From HGM04593 sp045646965 (lineage in GTDB: Bacteria > Bacteroidota > Bacteroidia > Bacteroidales > Bacteroidaceae), in NCBI GenBank assembly GCA_045646965.1, contig JAZRLR010000018.1:1-64000 (forward strand): 64,000 nucleotides of DNA. The letters are read 5' to 3'. How positions within the stretch are numbered: position 1 is the first letter of the stretch; each line of letters opens with the position of its first letter. Both the position numbers and the translations under genes were made by a program. Positions 1 through 9,639 of this stretch are shown here, one piece after another. The notes beneath the pieces are model-generated. The model had not been told where the DNA came from, ran no database searches, and saw nothing but the letters and a program-made list of their open reading frames with translations.

Positions 1-9
1 ACCCCTATA

Positions 10-49
10 AAACAAACCTCGGAGCGCAGTACGGCTCGTAGATTTGTTT
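10..49 (-). terminator. Probable mutS2 terminator overlapping the stop codon
   Basis: An imperfect hairpin. The arms at 10-19 and 40-49 pair at nine of ten positions (one C-A mismatch), and an inner GAGC/GCTC stem lies at 22-25 and 34-37. Read on the minus strand it is followed by a T-rich run. It overlaps the mutS2 stop codon at 48-50, so it is compact and only moderately convincing. Confidence 0.45.
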
Positions 50-2558
50 AATCGAGTTCTATAACCGTGATACCCGCCCCTCCAAACTGAACGTGCTCGT
101 CGTGGAAAGTGCGTACAAAAGGCACCGTACTCAAGAACTGACGCACAAGAGTGCGCAAAATTCCGTTGCCCGTGCCGTGCAGCACACGCAGGGTGTGCAC
201 ATCGCACATCACCGCATCGTCGAGGAAATAGCTCACAGCCTGCACAGCCTCCTCGCCACGCATTCCGCGTATATCTATGTCCGATTTAAAGTTAAGGCGT
301 TTGTTACGCATCTGCTCCTGCGTCTCACTTGTGAGGAACGACACCTTGCGCTCCTCCTCTTTGGGAGCCTGCGAGGGACGCAAACGCTCCAAAGCCACGG
401 TCGATTTTATGGCACCGAAGCGCACCACTGCACCACCCTTGCCTATTGAGAGTATCTCGCCCACGGCCTGCTGCCCGTCTATGCGCACAAACATACCTTT
501 TTCGAGCTGAACGCTCTTCTTCTCCACGGGAGCGACCTCCTTGGCTGGAGCGCTGTTTTTCTCCTTTTTACCATTCTTTTTACGCTCTTGACGGGCAAGA
601 ATTTTGGCCATCTCACGGTCGGCCTGCATCTCCTGCTTCTGCTTGGCAAGAGCCTCCACCTCTTTGCTGAAGTCGCGCAGTTCCTGACGCACCTGTCGGG
701 TTTTCTCTTTCTCGGCCTTGGCCTCAACGATTGAGCGTATAGTATTCTCTATCTTTGCGTTAGCCTCGCGCAGCAAGTGCTCGGCCTCGTCGCGGGCATC
801 TTTTAGTATCTGCTTGCGGCTCTTTTTAAGCTCGTCCGACGAAGCCTGCACCTTGCCGAGCATCTCGTCGAGTTCTTTCTCCTTTTGGTGGATATTTTTT
901 CTCTTTGTCTCCCAATAGCGTTTGTCACGCACAATATCCTGCAAATATTTGTCCGACTGTATGTAGTCGCTGCCCACAATCTGCGAGGCGTCCTGTATGA
1001 CCTCTTCGGGGAGGCCTATCTTGCGTGCAATCTCCACGGCAAACGAGCTGCCGGGGTTTCCTATCTGCAACTGAAAAAGCGGCCTCATCTCACCACGGTC
1101 GTAGAGCATAGCGCCGTTCACCACGCCCGCCGTCGAGTCGGCAAAGTGTTTGAGATTCTGGTAGTGCGTGGTGATTATACCGTATGCACCGCGGTCGTTG
1201 AATCTCTTGAGCAGCGCCTCGGCTATGGCTGCGCCTATGAGGGGCTCTGTGCCGCTGCCGAACTCATCGATGAGGATGAGCGACGATGAGTCGCAATTCT
1301 TGAGCGTGAGTTTCATATTGAGCAGGTGGCTCGAGTATGTACTCAAGTCGTCCTCAATGCTCTGCTCGTCGCCGATGTCAATGAAAAGACTCTTGAAGAC
1401 ACCCGCCCTGCTGCGCTCGTGAACGGGCACGGGCATACCGCACTGCAGCATATATTGCAAAAGACCTGCCGTCTTGAGACACACCGACTTACCGCCGGCG
1501 TTCGGGCCCGAAATGAGAAGTATTCGGCGGTCGCCGTCGAGCTGAATATCGAGGGGCGACATCTTGCGGCCGTGCTTGCGCAAAGAGCGCTCGAGCAGGG
1601 GGTGATATGCTGCGCCCCAGTCTATCACGGGGCGATTCTCTAATATTGGTTTTATTGCATTGAAAGAGATTGAAATCTCGGCTTTTGCGCGTATAAAATC
1701 TATCTCGCCCAGGAAGTCGTAGGCCTGCAACAGGGCAGGCAACGAAGGGCGTAATTCCTGTGAAAAGGCTGTGAGTATGGCAATTACCTCGCGTTTCTCC
1801 TCGGCCTCGAGCTCGCGTATGCGGTTGTTTGCCTCAACCACCTCGGCGGGCTCTATGAAGACAGTTTTTCCGCTTGCCGACTCGTCGTGCACAATACCGC
1901 CCATCTTGCGTTTTAGGGCAGGCGCTACGGGTATCACAAGACGGCCGTCGCGGAAGGTGGGGGCGGCATCTTTCTCCACAAGGCCGTCGGCCTGCGCACG
2001 ACGCAAAATACTGTTGAGCGTGCGGGAGATACTGCCCGAAGTGCGCACAAGCTCGCCTCTTATGCGGGCAAGAGCGGGGGAGGCGCTGTCCTTCACCGCT
2101 CCAAACTTATCAATTATCGCATCTATGTCGCGTATTATACGGGGAAAAGCCTCAACCTCGCCCGCGAGACGGCGCAATGAGGGATAGAGAGGGTTGTCGT
2201 CGCCCGCACCCGATGTGTCGCCCTGTTTGTTGAGCAAAGAGAGTATCTTACCTATGGTATCGAGCGAGCGGCGCAACGCAAAAAGCTCGTCGGCCGACAT
2301 ATACATTCCCTCGATGCGTATGCGCTGCAGCGGCTCACGCACATCGAAATAAAAGTCACTGGGAAAATTCTGCTCCACCTGCAAAATGCGCACAAGTTCC
2401 TCGGTCTCGCTCAAACGGGCTGTTATGGCATCGTAGTCGGTCATAAAAGCCATCTCATCGACACGCTCACGGCCTATGTGACACAGGCACTGCTCCTTCA
2501 AAAGGCGGCGCACCACATCAAATTCTATCTTGCTCTCAAAGTTACGGGGATATATCAT
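48..2558 (-). CDS. mutS2: Endonuclease MutS2 (MutS family ATPase with Smr domain)
   Basis: MutS2 is a cytoplasmic MutS-family ATPase. In studied bacteria it suppresses homologous recombination or acts on stalled ribosomes; it is not a mismatch-repair MutS. The protein has 836 residues from the ATG at 2558. A further in-frame start at 2576 is a TTG, and the ATG gives MIYPRNFESKIEFD, the usual beginning of Bacteroidales MutS2. Visible features are a Walker A GPNAGGKS at about 351-358, a Walker B LILIDEFGSGTEP about 75 residues later, a Lys/Glu-rich coiled-coil linker at about 520-660, and a C-terminal Smr domain at about 760-836 with the LHGTGNGILR nuclease motif. Length and domain order are normal. 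It stands alone, divergent from the GH31 gene across 237 bases. Confidence 0.96.
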   Translation of the reverse strand: MIYPRNFESKIEFDVVRRLLKEQCLCHIGRERVDEMAFMTDYDAITARLSETEELVRILQVEQNFPSDFYFDVREPLQRIRIEGMYMSADELFALRRSLDTIGKILSLLNKQGDTSGAGDDNPLYPSLRRLAGEVEAFPRIIRDIDAIIDKFGAVKDSASPALARIRGELVRTSGSISRTLNSILRRAQADGLVEKDAAPTFRDGRLVIPVAPALKRKMGGIVHDESASGKTVFIEPAEVVEANNRIRELEAEEKREVIAILTAFSQELRPSLPALLQAYDFLGEIDFIRAKAEISISFNAIKPILENRPVIDWGAAYHPLLERSLRKHGRKMSPLDIQLDGDRRILLISGPNAGGKSVCLKTAGLLQYMLQCGMPVPVHERSRAGVFKSLFIDIGDEQSIEDDLSTYSSHLLNMKLTLKNCDSSSLILIDEFGSGTEPLIGAAIAEALLKRFNDRGAYGIITTHYQNLKHFADSTAGVVNGAMLYDRGEMRPLFQLQIGNPGSSFAVEIARKIGLPEEVIQDASQIVGSDYIQSDKYLQDIVRDKRYWETKRKNIHQKEKELDEMLGKVQASSDELKKSRKQILKDARDEAEHLLREANAKIENTIRSIVEAKAEKEKTRQVRQELRDFSKEVEALAKQKQEMQADREMAKILARQERKKNGKKEKNSAPAKEVAPVEKKSVQLEKGMFVRIDGQQAVGEILSIGKGGAVVRFGAIKSTVALERLRPSQAPKEEERKVSFLTSETQEQMRNKRLNFKSDIDIRGMRGEEAVQAVSYFLDDAVMCDVHTLRVLHGTGNGILRTLVRQFLSTVPFVRTFHDEHVQFGGAGITVIELD

Positions 2559-2730
2559 CGGCTTTTCTTTTTGCAAAAAACAGGGCGAAGATAGCTCAAA
2601 ATATCATAACAAGAGGGAGTATTCTGCAAAATTATTTGCACGAGAGCCGCAAAATAAGCACACAAGGCAGAATTTCGCCCAACCTCTTATTAAAAAAGAA
2701 AAATCATTTCACACTATCGCAAGATTTATA

Positions 2731-2738
2731 TAATTTTG
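2731..2738 (+). promoter_or_regulatory. Bacteroidota -7 element for the GH31 gene
   Basis: TAATTTTG fits the Bacteroidota primary-sigma -7 consensus TAnnTTTG. A TTTC lies 20 bases upstream at 2707-2710, in the position of the -33 TTTG. Transcription would start near 2745, giving a leader of about 50 bases. Confidence 0.55.
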
Positions 2739-2795
2739 CAAATTATAGGCATATTGCCGCTTTATGCACAAAAATTATATTCACAATATTAACTT

Positions 2796-5700
2796 ATGAC
2801 TATGAGAATGAAAAAAATAGCCATCAAAGCCATTGCTTTGGCAGGTGCCCTGCTCTTCTCACAAGGTGCCGCGCTGCAGGCAATGCCGCAAGGTGACGGA
2901 AATGCCGTTCCGGCCATTTCCACTGTTGTAAAAATCAACCCCACAACCGTGGAGCTCAATTTGAGCAACAAGCAGAAAGTAACTCTCGACTTCTATGGCG
3001 AGAATATCTTCCGTCTTTTCCAGGACAACAACGGAGGTATTCTGCGTGATCCCGTTGCCACCCCCGAGGCAAAAATCCTTGTAGACAACCCCCGCAGAGA
3101 GGTTTCAAAGGTAGAGGTAAAGGAATGTGAGAAGGGCTATTGCATCGCAACCTCGGAGATTGAGGTTTTAATCTGCAAGAAGAGTGGCCTTATGAAGGTG
3201 AAAGATATTGCCACAGGCAAAATCGTCATTGAGGAGGCTGCACCCGCACTTTTCAAGAACTCAAAGACAACCCTTTCACTTAAAGCAAACCCCAACGATT
3301 ACTTCTACGGTGGCGGTGTGCAGAACGGACGTTTCTCACACAAAGGAAACATCATCGCCATCGAGAACCAGAACAGCTGGACAGACGGAGGCGTAGCATC
3401 GCCCGCACCATTCTTTTGGTCTACAGGCGGTTACGGCTTTATGTGGCACACATTCAAGAAGGGAAAATATGACTTCTGTGCAACAGAGGAGGGCAAGGTA
3501 ACCCTTATGCACGAAGCCGACTACCTCGATGTATTCTTTATGGTAAACAAGTGCGGCATTGCACTTCTCAACGATTTCTACCAGCTCACAGGTAACCCCG
3601 TACTTATGCCCAAGTTCGGTTTCTATATGGGCCACCTCAACGCCTACAACCGCGACTACTGGACAGAGAGCAAGGACAACAGCGGTATGCTCTACGAGGA
3701 CGGCAAGCGTTACAAAGAGAGCCAGACCGACAACGGCGGTACAAAAGAGTCGCTCAACGGCGAGAAGAACAACTATCAATTCTCGGCCCGTGCAGCTGTA
3801 GACCGCTACCTCAACCAGGATATGCCCCTCGGCTGGTTCCTCCCCAACGACGGTTACGGTACCGGATACGGACAGACCGAGACAATCGAGGGTAACGTAC
3901 AGAACCTCAAAGAGTTTGGCGACTATGCACGCGAGAATGGTGTTGAAATCGGTTTGTGGACCGAGTCGAACCTCTACCCCCGCGAAGGTATCCACGCTCT
4001 TTTGCAGCGCGACATTATCAAGGAAGTGCGCGACGCCGGAGTGCGCGTGCTCAAGACCGACGTTGCGTGGGTGGGAGCCGGTTACTCATTCGGCCTCAAC
4101 GGTGTAACCGACGTTGCACAGATTATGACATACTACGGTAACCACGCACGTCCCTTCATTATCTCTGTCGATGGATGGGCAGGTACACAGCGTTTCGCAA
4201 CTATATGGAGCGGTGACCAGACAGGTGGTGAGTGGGAGTACATCCGTTTCCACATCCCCACATTCATCGGTTCAGGTCTTTCGGGACAGCCTAACATCAC
4301 ATCGGACGTGGACGGCATCTTCGGTGGCAAGAACGTTCCCGTATTCGTACGCGAATATCAGTGGAAAGTATACACACCTATGATGCTTAATATGGACGGT
4401 TGGGGCGCAAACGAGAAATACCCCCACGCGCTTGGCGAGCCCGCAACATCTATCAACCGTACATATATGAAGATGAAATCAGAGCTTTTGCCCTACACAT
4501 ACAGCATCGCACGCGAAGCTGTCGATGGCAAGCCTATGATTCGTGCAATGTTCCTCGAGGACGAGGCTAACGCCTACACCCTTGGCACAGCAACACGTTA
4601 CCAGTATATGTATGGCCCCAGCATCCTCGTTGCGCCCATCTACCAGAACACCGCAATGGATGCCGACGGTAACGATATCCGCAACAACATCTACTTGCCC
4701 GAGGGCGACTGGTACGATTGGTTCACAGGCGAGAAATTCGAGGGTGGTCGTGTAATAAACAATTTCTACACTCCGTTGTGGAAACTCCCCGTCTTTGTTA
4801 AGGCCGGTGCTATTATACCTATGACCAACCCCAACAACAATGTGAAAGAGATAGACAAGGCTCTGCGTATGTACGACCTCTATCCCCAAGGCTCAACATC
4901 TTTCACAGAGTATGACGACGACGGTGTTACCGAGCTTTACCGCGCAGGCGAGTTTGCAACCACACTCATCGAGCAGAACTGCGACGCCAAAGGCAACGTA
5001 ACTGTAATTGTAAACCCCACAAAGGGCGGTTTCAACGGCTTTGTTAAGGAAAAGACAACCATATTCCGTGTAAACGCAAGCGAGGCTCCCAAGAGCGTTT
5101 CGGCAAAGGTGGGCAAGAAGAGCGTAAAACTCGCAAAGGCATCATCTATCGAGGAGTTCAACAACTGCGACAACGTATGGTTCTACGATGCGACACCCAA
5201 CCTCAACCGCTTCGCAACAGAGGGTAGCGAGTTCGAGAAAGTCGAGATTATAAAGAACCCCGTCATTATGGTGAAGATTGCAAAGAACGATGTTACTGAA
5301 AACGCAACCGTTCTTAACATCAAGGGCTACAAATTCAACATCGGCAGCACTCTGCTTGCAAACGAAGGCGCGTTGGAGGCTCCCAAAGCAACCGTTACCG
5401 ACGAGAACTGCCAAGCATACACACTCACACCCTCTTGGGAGAAAGTTGATAACGCCGACTACTATGAGATTCAGTTCAACGGCCACACATACAGCACAAT
5501 CAAAGGTACAAGCCTTTTGTTTGAGGACTTGAAGCCTGTAACCGACTACACATTCGCAGTACGCGCAGTGAACAAGAGCGGTGCATCGGAGTGGAGCGAG
5601 ATTAAGGTCACCACAAAGAGCAACCCGCTTGAGTGGGCACTCACAGGCGTTACAGCTACAACAAGCTGCCCCAACCAAGGCGGCCTGGGCACCGACAAGC

Positions 5701-6644
5701 TCTTCGACTACGACGAGAACAGCAACTGGCACACCAAGTGGAGCACATCGGCAATTCCCTTCGAGATGGTTATCGACCTCAATGGCCTTTCTACACTCGA
5801 CAAGCTGCACTACCTGTGCCGTGAGGATGGCGGTAACGGAACCATCACCAAGGCTACAATCTGCTACAGCACAAACAAGGAGACCTGGAGCGAGCCTGTA
5901 GAGATTAACTGGGCACGCAACGGTGAGATGAAGGTATTCAACTTCGAGGGCAACCCCAACGCACGCTACATTAAGATGTACGTGACAGAGGGTGTAGGTA
6001 ATTACGGTTCGGGCCGCGAGATGTACATCTTCAAAGTTCCCGGCAGCGAGACCTTCCTCCCCGGCGACATAAACAAGGACAAGAAGGTAGACGAGAACGA
6101 CCTCACATCGTACCTCAACTACACCGGCTTACGCAGCAGCGACAGCGACTTTGAGTATGTAAGCATAGGCGACATCAACGAGAATGGCCTCATCGACGCA
6201 TATGATATTTCTGTTGCGGCAACACGCATCGGCGACGGCGTTTACGAGAGAGCCGAGAACACTGCAGCCGGCAAAATCACAATTACAGCCGACAAGAAGA
6301 GCTACAAGGCTGGCGAGGAGGTTGTAATAACAATCAGCGGCGAGGGACTTGCCAATGCAAACGCATTCGGTCTCTCACTCCCCTACAACCCCGCCGAGTA
6401 TGAATATGTAGGCATTGAGGCTGTAGGCACAGGCAGTATGAGCAACTACAGCAAGAACCGCTTGCACAGCAACGGCAACACAGCCGTTTACCCCACATTT
6501 GTAAATGAGGGCAACAAGGGCACAGTTGGCGGCGAAGGCACACTTGCAAAGGTTACATTCAAGGCCAAGAAGGATGTTAAATTCAACATTAAGGCTACCG
6601 ACGGCGTAATTATTGACAAACATCTCAACACCATAAAGTTTTGA
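2796..6644 (+). CDS. Secreted GH31 glycosidase with FN3, F5/8-type, dockerin and cohesin-like domains (possible alpha-N-acetylgalactosaminidase)
   Basis: This is a 1282-residue exported glycoside hydrolase. A signal peptide covers about residues 1-29; M1, M3 or M5 could be the start. The GH31 barrel carries the likely nucleophile D422 in LKTDVAWVG and acid/base D474 in WSGDQTGGEW. The KTDVAW context, in place of the WxDMNE of alpha-glucosidases, resembles the GH31 branch with alpha-GalNAc activity, but that is inference. After the barrel come FN3 (about 864-940), an F5/8 type C-like carbohydrate-binding domain (about 945-1085), a type I dockerin-like double repeat (about 1088-1145: GDINKDKKVDENDL and GDINENGLIDAYDI) and a cohesin-like beta-sandwich (about 1157-1282). 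It is monocistronic, with its own promoter and terminator. Having both halves of the dockerin-cohesin interaction in one chain is odd. The GH31 call is firm; the substrate is uncertain. Confidence 0.88.
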   Translation: MTMRMKKIAIKAIALAGALLFSQGAALQAMPQGDGNAVPAISTVVKINPTTVELNLSNKQKVTLDFYGENIFRLFQDNNGGILRDPVATPEAKILVDNPRREVSKVEVKECEKGYCIATSEIEVLICKKSGLMKVKDIATGKIVIEEAAPALFKNSKTTLSLKANPNDYFYGGGVQNGRFSHKGNIIAIENQNSWTDGGVASPAPFFWSTGGYGFMWHTFKKGKYDFCATEEGKVTLMHEADYLDVFFMVNKCGIALLNDFYQLTGNPVLMPKFGFYMGHLNAYNRDYWTESKDNSGMLYEDGKRYKESQTDNGGTKESLNGEKNNYQFSARAAVDRYLNQDMPLGWFLPNDGYGTGYGQTETIEGNVQNLKEFGDYARENGVEIGLWTESNLYPREGIHALLQRDIIKEVRDAGVRVLKTDVAWVGAGYSFGLNGVTDVAQIMTYYGNHARPFIISVDGWAGTQRFATIWSGDQTGGEWEYIRFHIPTFIGSGLSGQPNITSDVDGIFGGKNVPVFVREYQWKVYTPMMLNMDGWGANEKYPHALGEPATSINRTYMKMKSELLPYTYSIAREAVDGKPMIRAMFLEDEANAYTLGTATRYQYMYGPSILVAPIYQNTAMDADGNDIRNNIYLPEGDWYDWFTGEKFEGGRVINNFYTPLWKLPVFVKAGAIIPMTNPNNNVKEIDKALRMYDLYPQGSTSFTEYDDDGVTELYRAGEFATTLIEQNCDAKGNVTVIVNPTKGGFNGFVKEKTTIFRVNASEAPKSVSAKVGKKSVKLAKASSIEEFNNCDNVWFYDATPNLNRFATEGSEFEKVEIIKNPVIMVKIAKNDVTENATVLNIKGYKFNIGSTLLANEGALEAPKATVTDENCQAYTLTPSWEKVDNADYYEIQFNGHTYSTIKGTSLLFEDLKPVTDYTFAVRAVNKSGASEWSEIKVTTKSNPLEWALTGVTATTSCPNQGGLGTDKLFDYDENSNWHTKWSTSAIPFEMVIDLNGLSTLDKLHYLCREDGGNGTITKATICYSTNKETWSEPVEINWARNGEMKVFNFEGNPNARYIKMYVTEGVGNYGSGREMYIFKVPGSETFLPGDINKDKKVDENDLTSYLNYTGLRSSDSDFEYVSIGDINENGLIDAYDISVAATRIGDGVYERAENTAAGKITITADKKSYKAGEEVVITISGEGLANANAFGLSLPYNPAEYEYVGIEAVGTGSMSNYSKNRLHSNGNTAVYPTFVNEGNKGTVGGEGTLAKVTFKAKKDVKFNIKATDGVIIDKHLNTIKF

Positions 6645-6653
6645 ATATTAAAA

Positions 6654-6679
6654 TGAGACGAGCCCGAAGGCTCGTCTCA
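6654..6679 (+). terminator. Terminator hairpin after the GH31 gene
   Basis: A perfect 11-bp stem (6654-6664 with 6669-6679) closes on a CGAA tetraloop, 9 bases after the GH31 stop. There is no good T run, so termination may be partial, but the hairpin is very stable. Confidence 0.7.
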
Positions 6680-6717
6680 CATATAAATACAATATAAACA
6701 ACAACCACTGCCGTATT

Positions 6718-7017
6718 ATGGAAAACAAAGAATGGAGAGTGTGTCATATTTCGGGCGATATCACCTCGTGCGATCCCGGGTGTAACAGAAGTTTCTTTTA
6801 CCCGAAATCGTATCAACGTGAAGAGCTTAAGGTTGGTATGAATCTTTGTAGATATAATGAAGACCTGCCAACTATAACTGTCACAAAAATTATGCCCGAA
6901 TATATCGAAGTAACGTGTTCGGGCAGAGAGTACAAATTGTCAATAGGCGACAAATTAAGAACTCCTAAAAAAGGGTTGAGCTACGCCTATTCCGAAGCGG
7001 ATGTCTGGCTTGAATAA
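6718..7017 (+). CDS. Hypothetical protein, 99 residues
   Basis: I do not recognise this family. It has an ATG start and 99 residues, begins MENKEWRVCHISGD, and has no signal peptide or membrane segment. It is a small soluble protein with four cysteines (two as C-D-P-G-C at about 18-22, others at about 9 and 44) and a beta-rich second half. That second half (VGMNLCRY, ITVTKIMPEYIEVTCSGREYKLSIGDKL) looks like a small beta-barrel or PilZ/SH3-like fold, but this is only an impression. It lies between the GH31 terminator and its own strong terminator at 7077, so it is probably a single-gene unit. Normal codon use and the ATG support a real gene. Confidence 0.6.
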   Translation: MENKEWRVCHISGDITSCDPGCNRSFFYPKSYQREELKVGMNLCRYNEDLPTITVTKIMPEYIEVTCSGREYKLSIGDKLRTPKKGLSYAYSEADVWLE

Positions 7018-7076
7018 CAACGCCGACACTCTATTCTTGAACGCTGTTCAGAAACAGCAGAAAACAGGATACAAAG

Positions 7077-7111
7077 AAAATCCCAAGGTTTAGAAAGCAC
7101 CTTGGGATTTT
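7077..7111 (+). terminator. Strong terminator after the 99-residue gene
   Basis: A 13-bp perfect stem (7077-7089 with 7099-7111) and 9-base loop end in a T-rich tail. The symmetric A/T flanks could make it bidirectional. It separates the small orphan gene from the hydrolase/Mur/Ddl cluster. Confidence 0.8.
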
Positions 7112-7247
7112 CTTTGCTTTGAGGTAATTATTTTTTGCACATTGACACAAATGTGCCCATATTTTTTGAGAATAATTAAGCCGCTTATGAATATTAATCA
7201 TTATCTTCGCAGTTGATTTATAGAATAGCACATTCCGTTACCAAAGT

Positions 7248-8006
7248 ATGATTTTCCGATACCATAATTTGAATATAAACATAGAGATTGCCGGCGAGGG
7301 CGAGCCTGTGTTCCTGCTACACGGCTGGGGATGCAGTAACCGCACATTTGCCCACCTTGCACAGACTCTTGCACAAGGCTGCAGAGTCTACAATTTCGAT
7401 TTTCCGGGCTTTGGAGAGTCGGACGAGCCCGACACCGTGTGGGGCACCGAGGAGTACACCCGTATGGTGGAGGAGTTTGCCAAGGAGCAAGGCATAGAAA
7501 GCCCCTCGCTTGTGGGACACTCATTCGGCGGGCGCATAAGCATCATATATGCATCGCGCAACAAAGTGCAGCGCGTGGTACTTGTGGACGCAGCGGGCAT
7601 AAAGCCCAAACGCCCCCTCAGATACTACTACAAAGTATATAGTTTCAAGCTGCTCAAGTGGCTATGCAACACATTCCTGCCCAAGAAACAGGCCGCAGCC
7701 CTCATTGAGAAGCGTCGCAAGGGCGCAGGCTCGGCCGACTATAACAACGCATCGCCTATGATGCGCGCCATACTATCGAAGGTGGTGAACGAAGACCTCA
7801 CCCACCTGCTACCAAAGATTGCGGCACCCACCCTGCTCTTTTGGGGAAATATGGACACCGCCACACCCCTCTCCGACGCAAAGACAATGGAAAAGCTCAT
7901 ACCCGATGCAGGGCTCGTGATTGCACACGGCACAGGGCACTTCTCGTTCTTGGAGAACCAAGGGCTTTTCACACAGGTAATGAAAAATTTCTTCAAAATA
8001 AAATAA
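7248..8006 (+). CDS. Alpha/beta hydrolase, first gene of a Mur-ligase/Ddl cluster
   Basis: A 252-residue soluble alpha/beta-hydrolase fold enzyme without a signal peptide. The oxyanion motif HGWG lies at about 25-28. The nucleophile elbow GHSFGG gives S92, the acid is likely D203 in WGNMDTATP, and the base is H231 in GTGHFSF, so the triad is complete. A helical lid lies at about 120-185. The family covers esterases, amidases and related enzymes, so the substrate cannot be read from sequence. It is 6 bases before a membrane-anchored Mur ligase and upstream of a D-Ala-D-Ala ligase, which suggests a role in cell-wall precursor metabolism. A TATCTTCG at 7202-7209 might be a degenerate -7 box. Enzyme class is firm; role is inference. 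Confidence 0.88.
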   Translation: MIFRYHNLNINIEIAGEGEPVFLLHGWGCSNRTFAHLAQTLAQGCRVYNFDFPGFGESDEPDTVWGTEEYTRMVEEFAKEQGIESPSLVGHSFGGRISIIYASRNKVQRVVLVDAAGIKPKRPLRYYYKVYSFKLLKWLCNTFLPKKQAAALIEKRRKGAGSADYNNASPMMRAILSKVVNEDLTHLLPKIAAPTLLFWGNMDTATPLSDAKTMEKLIPDAGLVIAHGTGHFSFLENQGLFTQVMKNFFKIK

Positions 8007-8012
8007 CCCCCT

Positions 8013-9617
8013 ATGAGCATATACACAATAGTCACACTTCTTTTGTGCATACTGACCTTTGCGGCAGCCGTGGTGCGCGACATTCATATATTCCAGTTGA
8101 GTTCCTACCGCTACAGCCGTTATTTCCGCTGGCTCATTCCCGCAAATATCTTCACACGAAACAGAATATACACAGCGGTACTTTGCGTGGCGTTCCTGTC
8201 GGGCTATATGCAAGCCCTCTTTGCGCTCGCAGCATTTGCAATAATCGCAATTGAGATTTTCAAGAGCCGCAAAAAGGAGAAAACCCCGCTTGTATTCACA
8301 AACAGAGTAAAGAGGCTTTACACCACCGCCGTAATATTATATGCCGTTCTTGCTACCGCCGCGGCACTCCTTGCGGCGCACTATGACGAGATTGCATCGG
8401 TATCTGCAAAATACACAGACATAACACCCTGTCTTGCAGCAGCCGCTCTGCTCATTTTTTCCGACTTTATAATGCTCGCTGCAAATGTGATAAACACCCC
8501 CATAGAGAAAGCTATAAACAGAGGGTATTACAACGACGCAAAGAAGATTCTCGCAAGCAATAAAAACCTCATTGTGATAGGCGTAACGGGCAGTTACGGC
8601 AAGACAAGCACAAAGAACTACCTCGCAGCCGTGCTTGCCGAGAAATACAACGTGCTTGCTACACCCGGAAACTTCAACACCCTGCTGGGCGTCATACGCA
8701 CCATACGAGAGCTGTTGCGCCCCTATCACAACGTCTTCATCGTGGAGATGGGTGCAAAGCAAAAGAACGACATAAAAGAGATTTGCGACCTTGTACACCC
8801 CTCGATAGGTATTGTGACAGCTGTGGGCGAGATGCACCTCGAAACCTTCAAGAACGTGCAGAATATACAAGATACAAAATTTGAACTCATAAACTCACTG
8901 CCCGCCGACGGACTGGGAGTGATAAACACCGACTCACCCTATATAAAGAGCTACAAAGGCATAACAAGCCGCTGCAAGATAGTCACTTACGGCACCGACA
9001 GCGACGCAAGTTATAATGCCGGCTCGGTGCAGTATGGCGCGGGAGGCGTCACCTTTGCGCTGAACAAAGAGGGAGAGTGTGAGCAATACAGCAGCCGCCT
9101 GCTCGGAGCGGGTAACCTGCTCAACCTGCTCGGAACCATTGCCGTGGCCGACCGCCTGCAAGTTCCCGTGCAAAAGCAGAAAAATGCCATAGCCCGCCTG
9201 CAACCCGTGGAACACAGACTCTCTATGCGCAACTCGGGCGGCGTCACCGTGCTCGACGACGCATATAACTCAAACCCGCAAGGCGCAAAGATGGCCCTTG
9301 AGACACTAAAGAACTTTGTGGTGGGCGAGGGAAACAAACGCATAATCATCACCCCCGGATTTGTGGAGATGGGCACACGGCAGGCCGAAGCAAACAAAGA
9401 ACTCGGCCGCGACATCGCCCGCTGTGCCGACTACGCCATTGTAGTGAATATCACAAACCGCGAGGCCATAAAAAAAGGCATCGAAGAGGGAGATATGCCG
9501 CAGGAGCGCATCTTCCTTGCCGATAACCTGAACCACGCACACAGCCACCTCGCAACCATTCTGCGTGCAGGCGATGTGGTGCTCTATGAGAACGACCTTC
9601 CCGATAACTTTAAATAA
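8013..9617 (+). CDS. Membrane-anchored Mur ligase family protein (MurF-like)
   Basis: A 534-residue Mur ligase with an unusual N-terminus. Residues 1 to about 170 hold four or five hydrophobic segments (about 1-22, 55-85, 105-125, 140-165) in place of the UDP-MurNAc-tripeptide-binding domain of canonical MurF. The ATP-binding centre follows, with P-loop GVTGSYGKTS at 190-199, then EMGAKQKNDI and VGEMHLETF with the downstream TKFEL expected of the family. The C-terminal domain has the MurF-like HRLSMRNSGGVTVLDDAYNSNP. Known Mur ligases join amino acids or D-Ala-D-Ala to peptidoglycan precursors in the cytoplasm. The membrane anchor suggests a lipid-linked substrate, as in MurT-type enzymes, but that is inference. 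It lies 6 bases after the hydrolase and 22 bases before ddl. Confidence 0.87.
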   Translation: MSIYTIVTLLLCILTFAAAVVRDIHIFQLSSYRYSRYFRWLIPANIFTRNRIYTAVLCVAFLSGYMQALFALAAFAIIAIEIFKSRKKEKTPLVFTNRVKRLYTTAVILYAVLATAAALLAAHYDEIASVSAKYTDITPCLAAAALLIFSDFIMLAANVINTPIEKAINRGYYNDAKKILASNKNLIVIGVTGSYGKTSTKNYLAAVLAEKYNVLATPGNFNTLLGVIRTIRELLRPYHNVFIVEMGAKQKNDIKEICDLVHPSIGIVTAVGEMHLETFKNVQNIQDTKFELINSLPADGLGVINTDSPYIKSYKGITSRCKIVTYGTDSDASYNAGSVQYGAGGVTFALNKEGECEQYSSRLLGAGNLLNLLGTIAVADRLQVPVQKQKNAIARLQPVEHRLSMRNSGGVTVLDDAYNSNPQGAKMALETLKNFVVGEGNKRIIITPGFVEMGTRQAEANKELGRDIARCADYAIVVNITNREAIKKGIEEGDMPQERIFLADNLNHAHSHLATILRAGDVVLYENDLPDNFK

Positions 9618-9639
9618 AACAACATAAACAGATACGACA

